A stretch of 64,000 bases of DNA from Clostridium sardiniense (GTDB lineage: Bacteria > Bacillota > Clostridia > Clostridiales > Clostridiaceae), in contig NZ_JAFBDA010000013.1 of NCBI RefSeq assembly GCF_016907995.1, positions 1 through 64,000 on the forward strand, read 5' to 3'. Below are positions 1 through 9,466 of this stretch, piece after piece. The translations under genes were made by a program, and so were the position numbers. Numbering within the stretch: the stretch's first letter is position 1; every line of letters starts with the position of its first letter. The notes under the pieces were generated by a model that saw only the letters and a list, made by a program, of their open reading frames with translations, made no database searches and was not told the origin of the DNA.

Positions 1-213
1 GGTGTACCAGTTGTTCTGCCAAGAGCATAGCTGGGTAGCTAAGTCGGGAAGGGATAAACGCTGAAAGCATCTAAGCGTGAAGCCCACCTCAAGATTAGAT
101 TTCCCATAGCATAAGCTAGTAAGACCCCTTGAAGAACACAAGGTTGATAGGTCAGAGGTGTAAGCATGGCAACATGTTCAGCTGACTGATACTAATAGGT
201 CGAGGGCTTGACC
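1..213 (+). rRNA. 23S ribosomal RNA, 3' end (partial)
   Basis: The window opens inside the last domain of 23S rRNA. The conserved 3'-terminal stretch with AGCTGGGTAGCTAAGTCGGG near base 28 and ACTAATAGGTCGAGGGCTTG at 191-210 is recognisable, and the gene ends at about 213. The 5' part lies outside the window. No 5S rRNA is found in the 64 bases before the following tRNA or anywhere later in the window. Confidence 0.95.
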
Positions 214-277
214 AATAAAAAACGATCAACAAAAATTCATGTGCAATTTTCAGAGAATAAAAATCTGAATAAAATAT

Positions 278-352
278 TCCGCGATAGCTCAATGGTGGAG
301 CATTCGGCTGTTAACCGACAGGTTGGAGGTTCGAGTCCTCTTCGCGGAGCCA
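278..352 (+). tRNA. tRNA-Asn (anticodon GTT)
   Basis: A full cloverleaf can be drawn: acceptor arm TCCGCGA (278-284) pairs with TCGCGGA (342-348), the anticodon loop CTGTTAA carries GTT at 310-312, the T loop reads TTCGAGT, and the CCA end is encoded at 350-352. It follows the 23S gene by 64 bases on the same strand and is probably co-transcribed with the rRNA. Confidence 0.96.
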
Positions 353-360
353 TTTTTATT

Positions 361-388
361 ATAAGCTAATGATAGCTTATTTTTTTTT
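361..388 (+). terminator. Intrinsic terminator of the rRNA/tRNA transcript
   Basis: An 8-bp stem, ATAAGCTA with TAGCTTAT around the loop ATGA, is followed by eight T residues. It lies directly after tRNA-Asn and closes the rRNA operon transcript. Confidence 0.85.
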
Positions 389-471
389 GCCTAAAAATAA
401 AAATTATTGTCTTTATATGTAATCGTAATTCAATAATTTTGTATTATAAAGAGTAAATAAAACTTCTAATG

Positions 472-511
472 TATTACAAATTTGTAATAGATATTAATGT
501 TTTTGTAATAG
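472..511. promoter_or_regulatory. Candidate operator: 18-bp palindrome plus spaced half-site
   Basis: TATTACAAATTTGTAATA at 472-489 is a perfect 18-bp palindrome. Its right half, TTTGTAATAG (481-490), recurs at 502-511, exactly 21 bases on, about two helical turns. A possible -10 element, TATAAT, follows at 531-536, upstream of the deacetylase gene. This looks like a repressor or response-regulator site; the binding protein is unknown. Confidence 0.5.
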
Positions 512-565
512 CAAATTTTTATATAAGTATTATAATTAAAGTATAGATCATAAGGGGGGCTATCT

Positions 566-1603
566 GTGAGGAGACAGAGTACATATAATAAACATAATTT
601 AGAAAGAATGAAGAAGAATAGGATTATTGAGAAGAAGAGGATTATTAAAATGAAAAAAAGAAAAAAACAAAGTATGTTATTATTGGGACTAGCATTAGTA
701 TTAACTGTTGGAGGTATTGGAATTTATTCAGCTTTTTCATCAAATGGTAAAAGTGAACAAGCTTTAGCAGATGGAAAAGAAATTGATAATAAAGAAAGCA
801 AAGATGATAAAGGTAAATCTTCAGAAGGTACTGAGGAAACTAAAAAAAATAATTTGGATAATTCAGGATATTTGACATTGGAAGAAGACCCTAATGCAGA
901 TGATGCAATTGTTGTTGCAAAACGTACTTCTGGACTTCTTAAGGGACAATTACATTATCCTGTAAGAGATGATGGAAAAAAAGTTGCTTATTTAACATTT
1001 GATGATGGTCCTTCAAGTACTAATACACCTGAAGTTTTAAATATATTAGATAAATATAATATTAAAGGAACATTTTTTGTAATGGGTAAGAGTATTGAAG
1101 CTAAGCCAGAAGTAACAAATGACATTTTAAAAAGAATAGCTTCAGATGGACATGCAATTGCAAATCATAGTTATAGTCATGATTATAGTTATTTATATCC
1201 GAATAGAGTTATAAATTCAGATAGATTCATGGGAGAATATAATAAAACAAATAAATTATTACAAGGTGTACTAGGAAAAGACTTTTCAACTAGAGTAGTT
1301 AGGTTCCCAGGTGGTTATTGGTCATGGAATGGAAGAGAACAAGCTAAGCCAGTTTTAGATAAGAATGGAGTAAATATAGTTGATTGGAATGCATTAAATG
1401 GAGATGCTGAAAATGGTGGAAAAAATACTCCAGAACAATTAGTTCAAAATACTAAAAAGAGTGTAGAAGCTTTAGGTTCAAATGCTGATAGTGTTGTATT
1501 TTTAATGCATGACACTTATGGAAAAGAGAATACAGTTAAAGCTTTACCAGAAATAATTGAGTACTTTAAAAGTAAAGGATATGAATTTAGAACAATGAAA
1601 TAA
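566..1603 (+). CDS. Membrane-anchored polysaccharide (peptidoglycan) deacetylase
   Basis: The protein of 345 residues has a very basic N-terminus, one membrane segment at about 37-57, a charged low-complexity linker (60-100), and a NodB-type deacetylase domain. The metal-site motifs are visible: TFDDGPS (144-150), HSYSHD (201-206) and RFPGGY (246-251). The family removes acetyl groups from cell-wall GlcNAc or MurNAc outside the membrane, which in related bacteria gives lysozyme resistance; the exact substrate is inferred. The GTG at 566 is preferred because GGGGGG at 554-559 sits six bases before it. An ATG at 650 would still keep the membrane segment. It is a single gene between an operator-like upstream region and a terminator. 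Confidence 0.88.
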   Translation: MRRQSTYNKHNLERMKKNRIIEKKRIIKMKKRKKQSMLLLGLALVLTVGGIGIYSAFSSNGKSEQALADGKEIDNKESKDDKGKSSEGTEETKKNNLDNSGYLTLEEDPNADDAIVVAKRTSGLLKGQLHYPVRDDGKKVAYLTFDDGPSSTNTPEVLNILDKYNIKGTFFVMGKSIEAKPEVTNDILKRIASDGHAIANHSYSHDYSYLYPNRVINSDRFMGEYNKTNKLLQGVLGKDFSTRVVRFPGGYWSWNGREQAKPVLDKNGVNIVDWNALNGDAENGGKNTPEQLVQNTKKSVEALGSNADSVVFLMHDTYGKENTVKALPEIIEYFKSKGYEFRTMK

Positions 1604-1650
1604 TATTTATTAATATTAAGAAACGTAAATATAGATTATAATAGTATTAA

Positions 1651-1682
1651 AAGAAGCTTGATAATGTTAAGCTTCTTTTTTG
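1651..1682 (+). terminator. Intrinsic terminator after the deacetylase gene
   Basis: AAGAAGCTT (1651-1659) pairs with AAGCTTCTT (1669-1677), and the T-run continues to 1681. It stands only 26 bases before the response regulator start. A TATAAT at 1637-1642 lies upstream of it, so the two-component genes may be reached by read-through or by an attenuated transcript. Confidence 0.8.
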
Positions 1683-1707
1683 AAATTAATAAAAGAGGTG
1701 GTAGAAA

Positions 1708-2391
1708 GTGGCTAAAATATTATTAGTAGAAGATGAAATTAGTATACGAGGATTTTTAAAAATAAATCTAGCAAGAAATGACTTTGAAATAATAGAAGCA
1801 AGTAATGGAGAAGATGGTATCAAAAAAGCTATTGCTGAAAAGCCAGATGTTGCTATATTAGATGTTATGTTACCTGGAATAGATGGTTTCCAAGTTTGTA
1901 ATAGATTAAGAAGTGAATACCCTGATATGGGGATAATAATGCTTACGGCGAAAGGGCAAGATATGGATAAGGTAATGGGACTAGAATATGGTGCTGATGA
2001 TTATATAGTTAAGCCATTTAATCCATTAGAAGTAGTACTTAGAATTAAGGCTATATTAAGAAGGTTAGAAAAGACTGCAGATGTAAAATCAAATGAGATA
2101 ATTAATGGACCATTTATAATAAATCTTTATTCACAAAAGATAACTAAAGATGGAGAGGAAATAGAGTTAACTCCTAAAGAGTATTTGATTATGAAAACAT
2201 TTATTGAAAATCCGAACAAAGCATTTTCAAGGGATGAGCTTTTAAATAGTGTATGGGGATATAATTATTTTGGAGATCCTAAGATAATAGACGTAAACAT
2301 AAGAAGATTAAGAGCAAAGATAGAGGAAGATGCTTCAAATCCAAAGTTTATAGAAACTGTATGGGGCATAGGATACAGATGGAAAGGGTAA
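1708..2391 (+). CDS. OmpR/PhoB-family response regulator
   Basis: This 227-residue protein has an N-terminal receiver domain with the acidic pair at E8/D9, phospho-acceptor D52, T80 and K102, followed by a winged-helix DNA-binding domain ending in the typical GIGYRWKG. It starts with GTG behind AGAGGTGG. Three bases separate it from the histidine kinase gene, whose ribosome site lies inside the end of this gene, so the two are translationally coupled and form a pair. Targets are unknown. The neighbouring cell-wall deacetylase with TGTAAT repeats upstream is a reasonable candidate, but that is inference. Confidence 0.93.
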   Translation: MAKILLVEDEISIRGFLKINLARNDFEIIEASNGEDGIKKAIAEKPDVAILDVMLPGIDGFQVCNRLRSEYPDMGIIMLTAKGQDMDKVMGLEYGADDYIVKPFNPLEVVLRIKAILRRLEKTADVKSNEIINGPFIINLYSQKITKDGEEIELTPKEYLIMKTFIENPNKAFSRDELLNSVWGYNYFGDPKIIDVNIRRLRAKIEEDASNPKFIETVWGIGYRWKG

Positions 2392-2394
2392 TAT

Positions 2395-3792
2395 ATGAAA
2401 AGTATAAAGAGTAGAATTATAAGAAATTTTATAGTAGTAATTCTTTCAACAATAATGATATTAGATATATTGCTAATAGTTTTTGTTAGGCAGTATTATT
2501 ATGATAATGCCGAAAATATGCTTACAAACCAAATTGATGTAGCAAGTAACTTTTATGATAGATATTATTCAACGTCATCATTAGTGTGGAATATATATGA
2601 CAATGTTGATTCCTTTTGGAATCAAACAACAGCACAAGTTCAGATGTTTGATGAAAATGGAAAACTTCTAATGGACTCTATAGGAGTTAATGATAAGTCG
2701 CTAGAAGGTAATAATGAAGTTAAGAGAGCATTAAAAGGAGAAAGTAGTAGATGGATTGGATATGTAAGTTATACAAAATATAAAGTAATGGCTGTAACTA
2801 AACCTTTAGAAGTAAATGGCAAAATAATAGGTGTGATGAGGTTCGTTACGTCATTAAAAGATATAGATGACTCTATAGCTTCAATAGTAAGCTTTTTCAT
2901 AATTATATCTGTTTTAGTTTTAATTATAGGAGTAGTTCTTAGTTTTATTATGGCAAAAAATATAGTTGATCCTATATTGAAGCTTAAAGATACAGCTCAG
3001 AAGATGGCGAGTGGAGATTTAAATCAAAGAAGTAATTTTGTATCAAAAGATGAAATAGGGCAACTTGCAGATACTTTAGATTTTATGGCTGAAGAACTTA
3101 CAGAAAAAGACCAGATGAAGAATGATTTTATATCATCAATATCACATGAATTAAGAACGCCTTTAACTGCAATTAAGGGTTGGGTAATAACACTTAATAA
3201 TGATAATACAGATAGAGAAACATTAAGCCTTGGATTTGATATACTTGAAAAGGAAACAGATAGATTATCAGCAATGGTTGAGGAGCTACTTGATTTCTCA
3301 AGGCTTATAAATAATAAAATTAGTCTTAATAAACAGCCTATAGCTATAAAAGATTTTGCAAATTATATACAATTATACATGACACCAAGGGCAGAGAGAG
3401 AGAATATAAATTTCTATGTTTATAATAATGCCGAAGATATGGAGATAAATATAGATCCAAATAGAATGAAGCAAGTGCTTATAAATATAATAGATAATGC
3501 ATTTAAATTTACTCAAGAGCAAGGTAGGGTTAAAGTAGAATTTATAGATTTAGAAAGTAATTTAATAATTAAGGTTAAAGATGATGGATGTGGAATAGCA
3601 GCGGATGAACTTGAGAGAGTAAAAGAAAAATTCTATAAAGGCAGTAATGCAAATTCTAACGCTGGTATTGGTCTTTCAATAGCAGATGAGATAATTAAAT
3701 TGCATGGTGGATCTTTAATAGTAAGAAGTGAGATAAATATTGGTACAGAAATTGAAATAATTATCCCTAAATTTGAAGGAGCTGAAATTTAA
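2395..3792 (+). CDS. Sensor histidine kinase (two TM, HAMP)
   Basis: The protein has 465 residues. Membrane segments lie at about 12-32 and 164-187, bounding an extracytoplasmic sensor of about 130 residues. HAMP follows (about 188-240), then the dimerisation domain with phospho-acceptor H251 in [10 protein letters not shown] and an ATPase domain with N364/N368 (N box), DDGCG (396-400) and GIGLS (424-428). It should phosphorylate the response regulator encoded just upstream. The stimulus is not deducible. The lipoprotein gene two bases downstream may encode an accessory sensor part. Confidence 0.93.
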   Translation: MKSIKSRIIRNFIVVILSTIMILDILLIVFVRQYYYDNAENMLTNQIDVASNFYDRYYSTSSLVWNIYDNVDSFWNQTTAQVQMFDENGKLLMDSIGVNDKSLEGNNEVKRALKGESSRWIGYVSYTKYKVMAVTKPLEVNGKIIGVMRFVTSLKDIDDSIASIVSFFIIISVLVLIIGVVLSFIMAKNIVDPILKLKDTAQKMASGDLNQRSNFVSKDEIGQLADTLDFMAEELTEKDQMKNDFISSISHELRTPLTAIKGWVITLNNDNTDRETLSLGFDILEKETDRLSAMVEELLDFSRLINNKISLNKQPIAIKDFANYIQLYMTPRAERENINFYVYNNAEDMEINIDPNRMKQVLINIIDNAFKFTQEQGRVKVEFIDLESNLIIKVKDDGCGIAADELERVKEKFYKGSNANSNAGIGLSIADEIIKLHGGSLIVRSEINIGTEIEIIIPKFEGAEI

Positions 3793-3794
3793 AA

Positions 3795-5273
3795 ATGAAG
3801 AATAAGATAATATTATCTATAATTATGATAATTACCTTGTTTTCTTTGAGTGGCTGCGGGAGTATTAATGCTAATCAAATGGTTGAAATTAAATCACCTA
3901 GAAACAATGAATTGTCAATAAAAGGGGAATGGCAAGTTGTGGATTATATGGTTTTAGATAAAAATATATATGATAGTAGTAAGATTGGAGATTTAAAAAA
4001 TCAAATTATTGACATTGGAACTAGAAACATAAATATTGATAATAAAGTATATAACAATGTTGATTATAAATTAAGGGTCGTTAAAAGTGATTATTATATT
4101 TCTTATGAGGCAGATTTTACAATTAAGGATTTAGGAATAAAAAATGAAGATGTCGATTTAATAACGGCAAATAGTAAAAATAATATTATTTTTGATTTTT
4201 TCCATATAAAAGATAATAAAAGTTATATATATTATCAAGGCGTATTTTTAACAGTTAAAAAAGTCGGGGATGTCACTAAAGATACATTTATAAATTCAAA
4301 TGAAAAATTATTGAATCAAAATGAAGCTGCAGATAAGAGTAAACAAGATGTTGGATTATACTTAGGGATTAAAGAACCAAGAAGATTAAAAGAAGATGGA
4401 ACATATACTGATGAAACTTATAAAACATTATGGATAAGTTATAAGGATAATAAAGTTCAGCCTATAGAAAAGGCTAATGGAATAATATTTCCTAGAATGA
4501 CAGGAATATGGACACTTGATAAAAAGACATTGGATAAAAATAATAAACATCAAGAGTATTTTGTAGCAAATACTATCGATAGAAAAAATAAAGAGAATCC
4601 GGTAGTAATAAAAAGTGATAAAGATATATATAGAAGTATTAATTTTATAAGTAATAATTATATATCAACTGAAGTATATGAGGGAAATGATTTTCAGAAT
4701 AAATTTCCTCAATATGAGGTATTGCCAGTAGATAACTTATCTGTTGAAAAGGGCTTTGTTATACAAGATATATATTCAAAAGATATAAATGCTAGATATA
4801 AAAAGGATTATGAAAATGCATATGCAGGGCTTACTGAAAAGGAAAAAGAATTATCTAAAAAATATATTGATTATAGTAATTTCACTATGAAGAGAGAGAA
4901 CGGTAAGTGGGTACTAGAAGGAAAAATATCACCACTAAGTGGTAATGGTGAATCTCATGATTATAGATTATCAATAAAACCAAATGAGAATTTGCTTAAA
5001 TATGATTCTTTAGTAGTTCCGTGGAGAGTTCTAAAGAATGAAGTTCCATTTATGAAAGATGCATATATATCTCCAGATGGGAATATAGCTGTTATAATAA
5101 TAGATGGTGAGTTATTAGTTTATGAAATGAAAGATAATAAACTATCACAAGAGCCAGCAGAAAGGTATGATCTTAATAAAGGTGATCAGGTTATAATGGC
5201 AGAATGGTGTGCAAGTGATTATGTAGATTATTGGGCGAATTCATTTAAAGAATTCCAGAAAGAAAAAAAATAA
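3795..5273 (+). CDS. Lipoprotein of unknown function linked to the two-component system
   Basis: A signal peptide with lipobox LSGC (Cys21) starts this 492-residue protein, so it should be lipid-anchored on the outer face of the membrane. The rest is rich in Lys, Asn, Asp and Tyr, without a motif I recognise; alternating short hydrophobic strands suggest an all-beta fold. It begins two bases after the kinase stop, behind GAAGGAG, and sits before tldD, so it probably belongs to the two-component operon. A role in sensing or envelope stress is plausible from position only. Confidence 0.75.
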   Translation: MKNKIILSIIMIITLFSLSGCGSINANQMVEIKSPRNNELSIKGEWQVVDYMVLDKNIYDSSKIGDLKNQIIDIGTRNINIDNKVYNNVDYKLRVVKSDYYISYEADFTIKDLGIKNEDVDLITANSKNNIIFDFFHIKDNKSYIYYQGVFLTVKKVGDVTKDTFINSNEKLLNQNEAADKSKQDVGLYLGIKEPRRLKEDGTYTDETYKTLWISYKDNKVQPIEKANGIIFPRMTGIWTLDKKTLDKNNKHQEYFVANTIDRKNKENPVVIKSDKDIYRSINFISNNYISTEVYEGNDFQNKFPQYEVLPVDNLSVEKGFVIQDIYSKDINARYKKDYENAYAGLTEKEKELSKKYIDYSNFTMKRENGKWVLEGKISPLSGNGESHDYRLSIKPNENLLKYDSLVVPWRVLKNEVPFMKDAYISPDGNIAVIIIDGELLVYEMKDNKLSQEPAERYDLNKGDQVIMAEWCASDYVDYWANSFKEFQKEKK

Positions 5274-5284
5274 GGAGGGATATT

Positions 5285-6667
5285 ATGTTATCAAAAGAGG
5301 TTATAGGTAAAGTCTTATCTAAATGTATGATTACAGGAGGAGATTTTGCAGAAATTTATGAAGAAGATACAATAAATAATTCCTTAGGGATTTTAGATAA
5401 TAAAGTAGAGAGTGCTATAGGTGGAAGAAGCTATGGTGTAGGTATAAGAATATTTAAGGGGCTTAAAAGCGTTTATGCATATACTAATGATAATACATTA
5501 AGTAGCCTTCTAGATACAGCTTATAAGGCTGCTGTGGCACTTGGAGATTTAAAAGATGAGAAAGAGATATTTGTGAATGACTCCATAATAGTACCTAATA
5601 AACATATAATAAAGTATTATCCAGGTGATATAATGTATGCAAAAAAAATTGGAGTAATGAAGATGGCATATAATAGTGCAAAGGAATATAGCACAGATAT
5701 TACAAAAGTTAGTGTTAGTTATTCAGATAAGGATCAAAGAGTATTAATAGCTAATACAGATGGACTTTGCGTTGAAGATAGGAGAGTTAGAACAAGACTT
5801 GGAATAAGCGCAGTAGCATCAAAAAATGGAGAGAATCAAACAGGATTCGAAGGACCGGGACGTTCAATGGGATTTGAGATGTTCAATGAGATAAATCCAG
5901 TATGGCATGGAGAAGAAGCAGCAAGAAGTGCAGTCACAATGCTTCATGCAAAAGAATGTCCAGCTGGAAAAATGGCAGTTGCAATTGATAATGGGTTTGG
6001 AGGGGTGCTTTTCCATGAAGCATGTGGACATTCACTAGAGGCTACTTCAGTTGCAAAAGGAAATTCAGAATTTGCAGGAAAGATGGGAGAGCAAATAGCA
6101 TCTTCAAAAGTTACAGCAATAGATGATGGAACTATAAAAAATGCATGGGGTTCAATAAATATAGATGATGAGGGAATGGAATCTCAAAGAAATGTGTTAA
6201 TAGAAAATGGTATATTAAAAGGATACATGATAGATAAGTTAAATGGTAGAAGAATGGGAATGAAGCCAACTGGTAGTGCAAGAAGACAAAATTATAAATA
6301 TGCACCAACTTCAAGAATGACAAATACTTATATAGCTGCAGGTGAAGACAAACCAGAAGATATAATAAAATCAATTAATGATGGATTATATGCAAGAAAG
6401 CTTGGAGGAGGGTCAGTAAATCCTGTAACAGGAGAATTTAACTTCTCAGTAGCAGAAGGATACCTTGTAAAGAATGGAGTTATTACTGAGCCTGTAAGAG
6501 GTGCTAGTCTTATAGGAAAAGGTAGCGAAGTATTAATGAATATAGATATGGTTGGAACTAACATTGAACAGGCACAAGGAATGTGTGGTTCATCATCAGG
6601 TAGTATAGCAGTTAATGTAGGTCAGCCAATGATTAGATTAAAAGAAATAACTGTAGGTGGAAGATAG
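5285..6667 (+). CDS. tldD: TldD-type zinc metalloprotease subunit
   Basis: This 460-residue protein carries the zinc motif HEACGH at 244-249 and the family's conserved C-terminal glycine-rich region. TldD and its partner TldE form a heterodimer that degrades or trims small, often modified or unfolded peptides in the cytoplasm; TldD bears the catalytic zinc. AAGGAGGGA precedes the ATG. The gene ends just before the partner gene, confirming the usual pair. Natural substrates in clostridia are unknown; no peptide-natural-product cluster is seen nearby. Confidence 0.92.
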   Translation: MLSKEVIGKVLSKCMITGGDFAEIYEEDTINNSLGILDNKVESAIGGRSYGVGIRIFKGLKSVYAYTNDNTLSSLLDTAYKAAVALGDLKDEKEIFVNDSIIVPNKHIIKYYPGDIMYAKKIGVMKMAYNSAKEYSTDITKVSVSYSDKDQRVLIANTDGLCVEDRRVRTRLGISAVASKNGENQTGFEGPGRSMGFEMFNEINPVWHGEEAARSAVTMLHAKECPAGKMAVAIDNGFGGVLFHEACGHSLEATSVAKGNSEFAGKMGEQIASSKVTAIDDGTIKNAWGSINIDDEGMESQRNVLIENGILKGYMIDKLNGRRMGMKPTGSARRQNYKYAPTSRMTNTYIAAGEDKPEDIIKSINDGLYARKLGGGSVNPVTGEFNFSVAEGYLVKNGVITEPVRGASLIGKGSEVLMNIDMVGTNIEQAQGMCGSSSGSIAVNVGQPMIRLKEITVGGR

Positions 6668-6682
6668 GAGGTGTTTTTAGAG

Positions 6683-8026
6683 ATGGAATTTAAAGATTTT
6701 AAGGAAAAGCTTTTTGAAGAAGCAAGAAATGAAGGGCTTACAGAATTTGAAATATATTTTTCAAATAAGGAAAGTTTAAGTATAAGTATATATAAAGAAG
6801 AGGTTGAAAAGTATAATTTAAATAAATCTTTTGGAATATCTTTTAGAGCAAAGGTAGATGAAAAGATGGGTTATTCTTATACTGAAATTATAGATGAGGA
6901 TGCAATAAAAATGCTTGTAGCAAATGCAAAAGCATCTGCATTATCAATAGAAAATGATGATATGCAATTTATATATAAAGGTGATAAAAAATATAGTGAA
7001 GTTAACAGCTACTATAAAGAGTTAGAAAATATTGATGCTAAAAAACTTATAGATTTAGCAATAGATATGGAGAAGGAATGTAAGAATTGTTCAGATAAAG
7101 TAGTTAACTTCATAGGATGCGGAATAAGTTATGTAAATGTAAAATATGGTCTTATGAATTCAAAGGGATTAGAACTTACTGATAAATCAAACCTTTTAAC
7201 AGCTTACGTAGCACCAGTTATGGAGATAGATAATAGAAAGTATGATGGATTTGGATACGATACGGCTAAATCAATAGAAGAGATAAATCCAAAGAAGATA
7301 GCAAAACAAGGCGTTGATGAAGCTATGGAGAAGGTAGGAGCTAAATCAATAAAATCAAATAAGTATAAGACTGTAATTAAGAATGAAGCTATGGTATCAT
7401 TACTTCAAGCATTTTGGTCAGTATTTGATGCAGATTCAGCACAAAAGGGAATATCTTTATTAAAAGATAAAGAGGGAGAAATGATAGCTTCTGATAAAAT
7501 TACATTAGTGGATAATCCTTTAATGGAAGATGGATTAGCATCTGTTGGATTTGATGATGAAGGAGTCGCAACATTTAAGAAATCAATTATTGAAGAAGGA
7601 AAGCTTACAACATTACTGCATAATCTAAAGACAGCCAATAAAGCAGGTATTAAATCAACAGGAAATGGATTTAAGAGTTCATATGCAGCACCAGTAAGTG
7701 TAGGACCTACAAACTTCTATTTAGAAAATGGAGAAAAAGATTTTAAAGAGCTTTTAGCTGAGGTTAAGAATGGAGTTGTAATTAGTGAGTTTTCAGGACT
7801 TCATGCAGGAGCTAATTCAATAACAGGAGAATTCTCATTAGCAGCTAAAGGATTTATGATAGAGGAAGGAAAGCAAACATTCCCTATAGAACAGATAACT
7901 GTTTCAGGAAACTTCTTTAAACTTTTAAAGGATATTGAGGAAGTTTGTTCAGATATAAAATTCCCAATGAGTAGCTTTGGTTCTCCATCTGTGTTAATTA
8001 AAGAATTATCAATAGCAGGAGAATAA
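6683..8026 (+). CDS. tldE: TldE/PmbA-type partner of TldD
   Basis: This PmbA/TldE-family protein of 447 residues is related to TldD but lacks its HExxxH zinc motif. It is the non-catalytic half that shapes the peptide channel of the TldD-TldE complex. The first in-frame GTG (6671) overlaps the ribosome site AGGAGG itself, so the ATG at 6683 is taken as the start. It closes the tld pair and is followed by a strong terminator. Confidence 0.9.
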   Translation: MEFKDFKEKLFEEARNEGLTEFEIYFSNKESLSISIYKEEVEKYNLNKSFGISFRAKVDEKMGYSYTEIIDEDAIKMLVANAKASALSIENDDMQFIYKGDKKYSEVNSYYKELENIDAKKLIDLAIDMEKECKNCSDKVVNFIGCGISYVNVKYGLMNSKGLELTDKSNLLTAYVAPVMEIDNRKYDGFGYDTAKSIEEINPKKIAKQGVDEAMEKVGAKSIKSNKYKTVIKNEAMVSLLQAFWSVFDADSAQKGISLLKDKEGEMIASDKITLVDNPLMEDGLASVGFDDEGVATFKKSIIEEGKLTTLLHNLKTANKAGIKSTGNGFKSSYAAPVSVGPTNFYLENGEKDFKELLAEVKNGVVISEFSGLHAGANSITGEFSLAAKGFMIEEGKQTFPIEQITVSGNFFKLLKDIEEVCSDIKFPMSSFGSPSVLIKELSIAGE

Positions 8027-8045
8027 GAATTATAACTTAAAGTAG

Positions 8046-8084
8046 GAGAATGGTAATAAATTTTACCATTCTCTTAATTTTTTT
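8046..8084 (+). terminator. Intrinsic terminator after tldE
   Basis: An 11-bp stem, GAGAATGGTAA (8046-8056) with TTACCATTCTC (8063-8073), is followed by a T-rich tract. It ends the transcript that starts upstream of tldD. Confidence 0.88.
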
Positions 8085-8087
8085 AAT

Positions 8088-8121
8088 TATTAATAAATTT
8101 ATAATATCTAGGTGCTATAAT
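8088..8121 (+). promoter_or_regulatory. Promoter block of the first DedA gene (copy 1)
   Basis: The block runs from TATTAATAAATTT to an extended -10, TGC-TATAAT (8113-8121), with no good -35. It matches the block at 8802-8835 at 29 of 34 positions, so the promoter was duplicated together with the gene. The conserved left part may be an activator or repressor site. Confidence 0.65.
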
Positions 8122-8158
8122 ACAAAACAGAATTAAATATAAGGAGATAGGATTTTAT

Positions 8159-8770
8159 ATGGATTTTATGAATCATGTAATCGCTATTGCAACACACATC
8201 ACAGAAAATTTTGGATATTTAGGGATATTTATAGCTACAATGCTTGAATATGCATGTATACCATTGCCAAGTGAAATTGTATTGCCTGCTGTTGGACTTA
8301 GCATTGCAAATGGAAGATATAGTTTTATATTAGTATTAATATGCACAATATGTGCAGCTATTGTGGGAGCGTTAATAAGTTATGCAGTAGGATATTTTGG
8401 TGGAGAAATTGTAATAAGGTGGCTTAAAAGAAAAATACCAAGTAGTAGAAAAGGAATAGAGATGATAGAAAATTTATTTTCTAATTATGGAAAATCTGCA
8501 GTATTTTTTACAAGAGTAGTGCCTTTTACTAGGACATATGTATCATTGCTTGCAGGGGCAGAGCGCCTTAATAAACCTATATTTATTGTATTTTCAGCAA
8601 TAGGAATAGGAATTTGGAACTTTGTATTATTACTTATAGGATTCTATATAGGTAACAATACGGAACTTATAGGAAGTATATTTAGAAAATACTCAACTAT
8701 ATGTATACTAATAGTAATAGTTGGGATAGTTATATTTATATATAGAAAGAGAAAAAGAAAAAATAGTTAA
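8159..8770 (+). CDS. DedA-family membrane protein (copy 1)
   Basis: A polytopic membrane protein of 203 residues with the DedA signature: an acidic residue before PLPSE near residue 38, a second conserved region FFTRVVPFTRTYVSLLAG with the two key arginines, and a final GFYIGNN segment. DedA proteins are lipid flippase-like transporters, several of which recycle undecaprenyl phosphate or phosphatidylethanolamine across the membrane and affect envelope stress and drug resistance. It has its own promoter and AAGGAGATAGG ribosome site, and is followed by a paralogue. Confidence 0.88.
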   Translation: MDFMNHVIAIATHITENFGYLGIFIATMLEYACIPLPSEIVLPAVGLSIANGRYSFILVLICTICAAIVGALISYAVGYFGGEIVIRWLKRKIPSSRKGIEMIENLFSNYGKSAVFFTRVVPFTRTYVSLLAGAERLNKPIFIVFSAIGIGIWNFVLLLIGFYIGNNTELIGSIFRKYSTICILIVIVGIVIFIYRKRKRKNS

Positions 8771-8801
8771 ATTTTTTCACATTCTCACATTATTTAGCTT
8801 G

Positions 8802-8835
8802 TATTAATAAATTTCTAATAATTAGGTGATACAAT
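8802..8835 (+). promoter_or_regulatory. Promoter block of the second DedA gene (copy 2)
   Basis: Same block as at 8088-8121 with five differences. The first 13 bases, TATTAATAAATTT, and TAGGTG are identical, and the -10 is TGA-TACAAT (8827-8835). No terminator separates it from copy 1, so read-through is also possible. Confidence 0.6.
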
Positions 8836-8857
8836 TCTAAATAATGGAGGGTGTAGA

Positions 8858-9445
8858 ATGAATGTTATAAATATAGCAACTCAATTAACACAAACATTTG
8901 GATATTTAGGAATTTGCCTTTTATGTATGATTCCATTTCCTAGTGAAGTAGTCTTACCATTTATAGGACTTGGTATTTCAAATGGGAATTTTAATTTTTT
9001 CTTAGCATTACTATGTACAATATTAACTGAAATATTAGTATCAATAGTTAATTATATAATCGGATATTATGGTGGAAATGATGCCTTAGCAAAGATAGAG
9101 AATAAAATCCCAAATAGCAAAAAAGGAGTAGATAAGATTGGCAAGATATTGCGTAAATATAGAGGATTTGCAATTATAATAGCCAGAATAGTACCTTTTC
9201 TACGTACATACATATCACTATTAGCTGGAGTAGAGAAATTAAATAAATATATATTTACAATACTTTCGGCAATAGGAATTACTATAGTAAATATATTTTT
9301 ATTAGCTCTTGGATACTATATAGGTAATAATAAATCTTTAATTGGAAGTATACTAAAAAAATATTCTATAGTTACAATTATGATAATAGTAATTACTATA
9401 GTTGTATTTATAGTATATAACAAAATGAAAAAGAGCAAGAAATAA
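8858..9445 (+). CDS. DedA-family membrane protein (copy 2)
   Basis: A 195-residue paralogue of the preceding protein. The region IARIVPFLRTYISLLAGVEK and the end GYYIGNN are kept. However, the first conserved segment is shortened: copy 1 has Leu-Glu-Tyr before the PLPSE motif, whereas here IPFPSE follows a Cys-Met pair and the upstream glutamate is missing. It may thus have lost or changed transport activity. GGAGGGTG precedes the ATG. The stop codon lies in the loop of a two-way terminator shared with the opposing gene. Confidence 0.85.
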   Translation: MNVINIATQLTQTFGYLGICLLCMIPFPSEVVLPFIGLGISNGNFNFFLALLCTILTEILVSIVNYIIGYYGGNDALAKIENKIPNSKKGVDKIGKILRKYRGFAIIIARIVPFLRTYISLLAGVEKLNKYIFTILSAIGITIVNIFLLALGYYIGNNKSLIGSILKKYSIVTIMIIVITIVVFIVYNKMKKSKK

Positions 9446-9462
9446 AAATTCTTGCTCTTTTT
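9428..9462. terminator. Bidirectional intrinsic terminator
   Basis: AAAAAGAGCAAGAA (9428-9441) pairs with TTCTTGCTCTTTTT (9449-9462). The A-run on one side and T-run on the other make it work on both strands, ending the DedA transcript and the opposing LtaS-like gene. It overlaps the last DedA codons. Confidence 0.88.
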
Positions 9463-9466
9463 CATT

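Noticed and set aside
241..260. AATTTTCAGAGAATA between 23S and tRNA-Asn as a CodY box
   Set aside because: Two mismatches, and a position inside an rRNA/tRNA transcript, make regulation unlikely.
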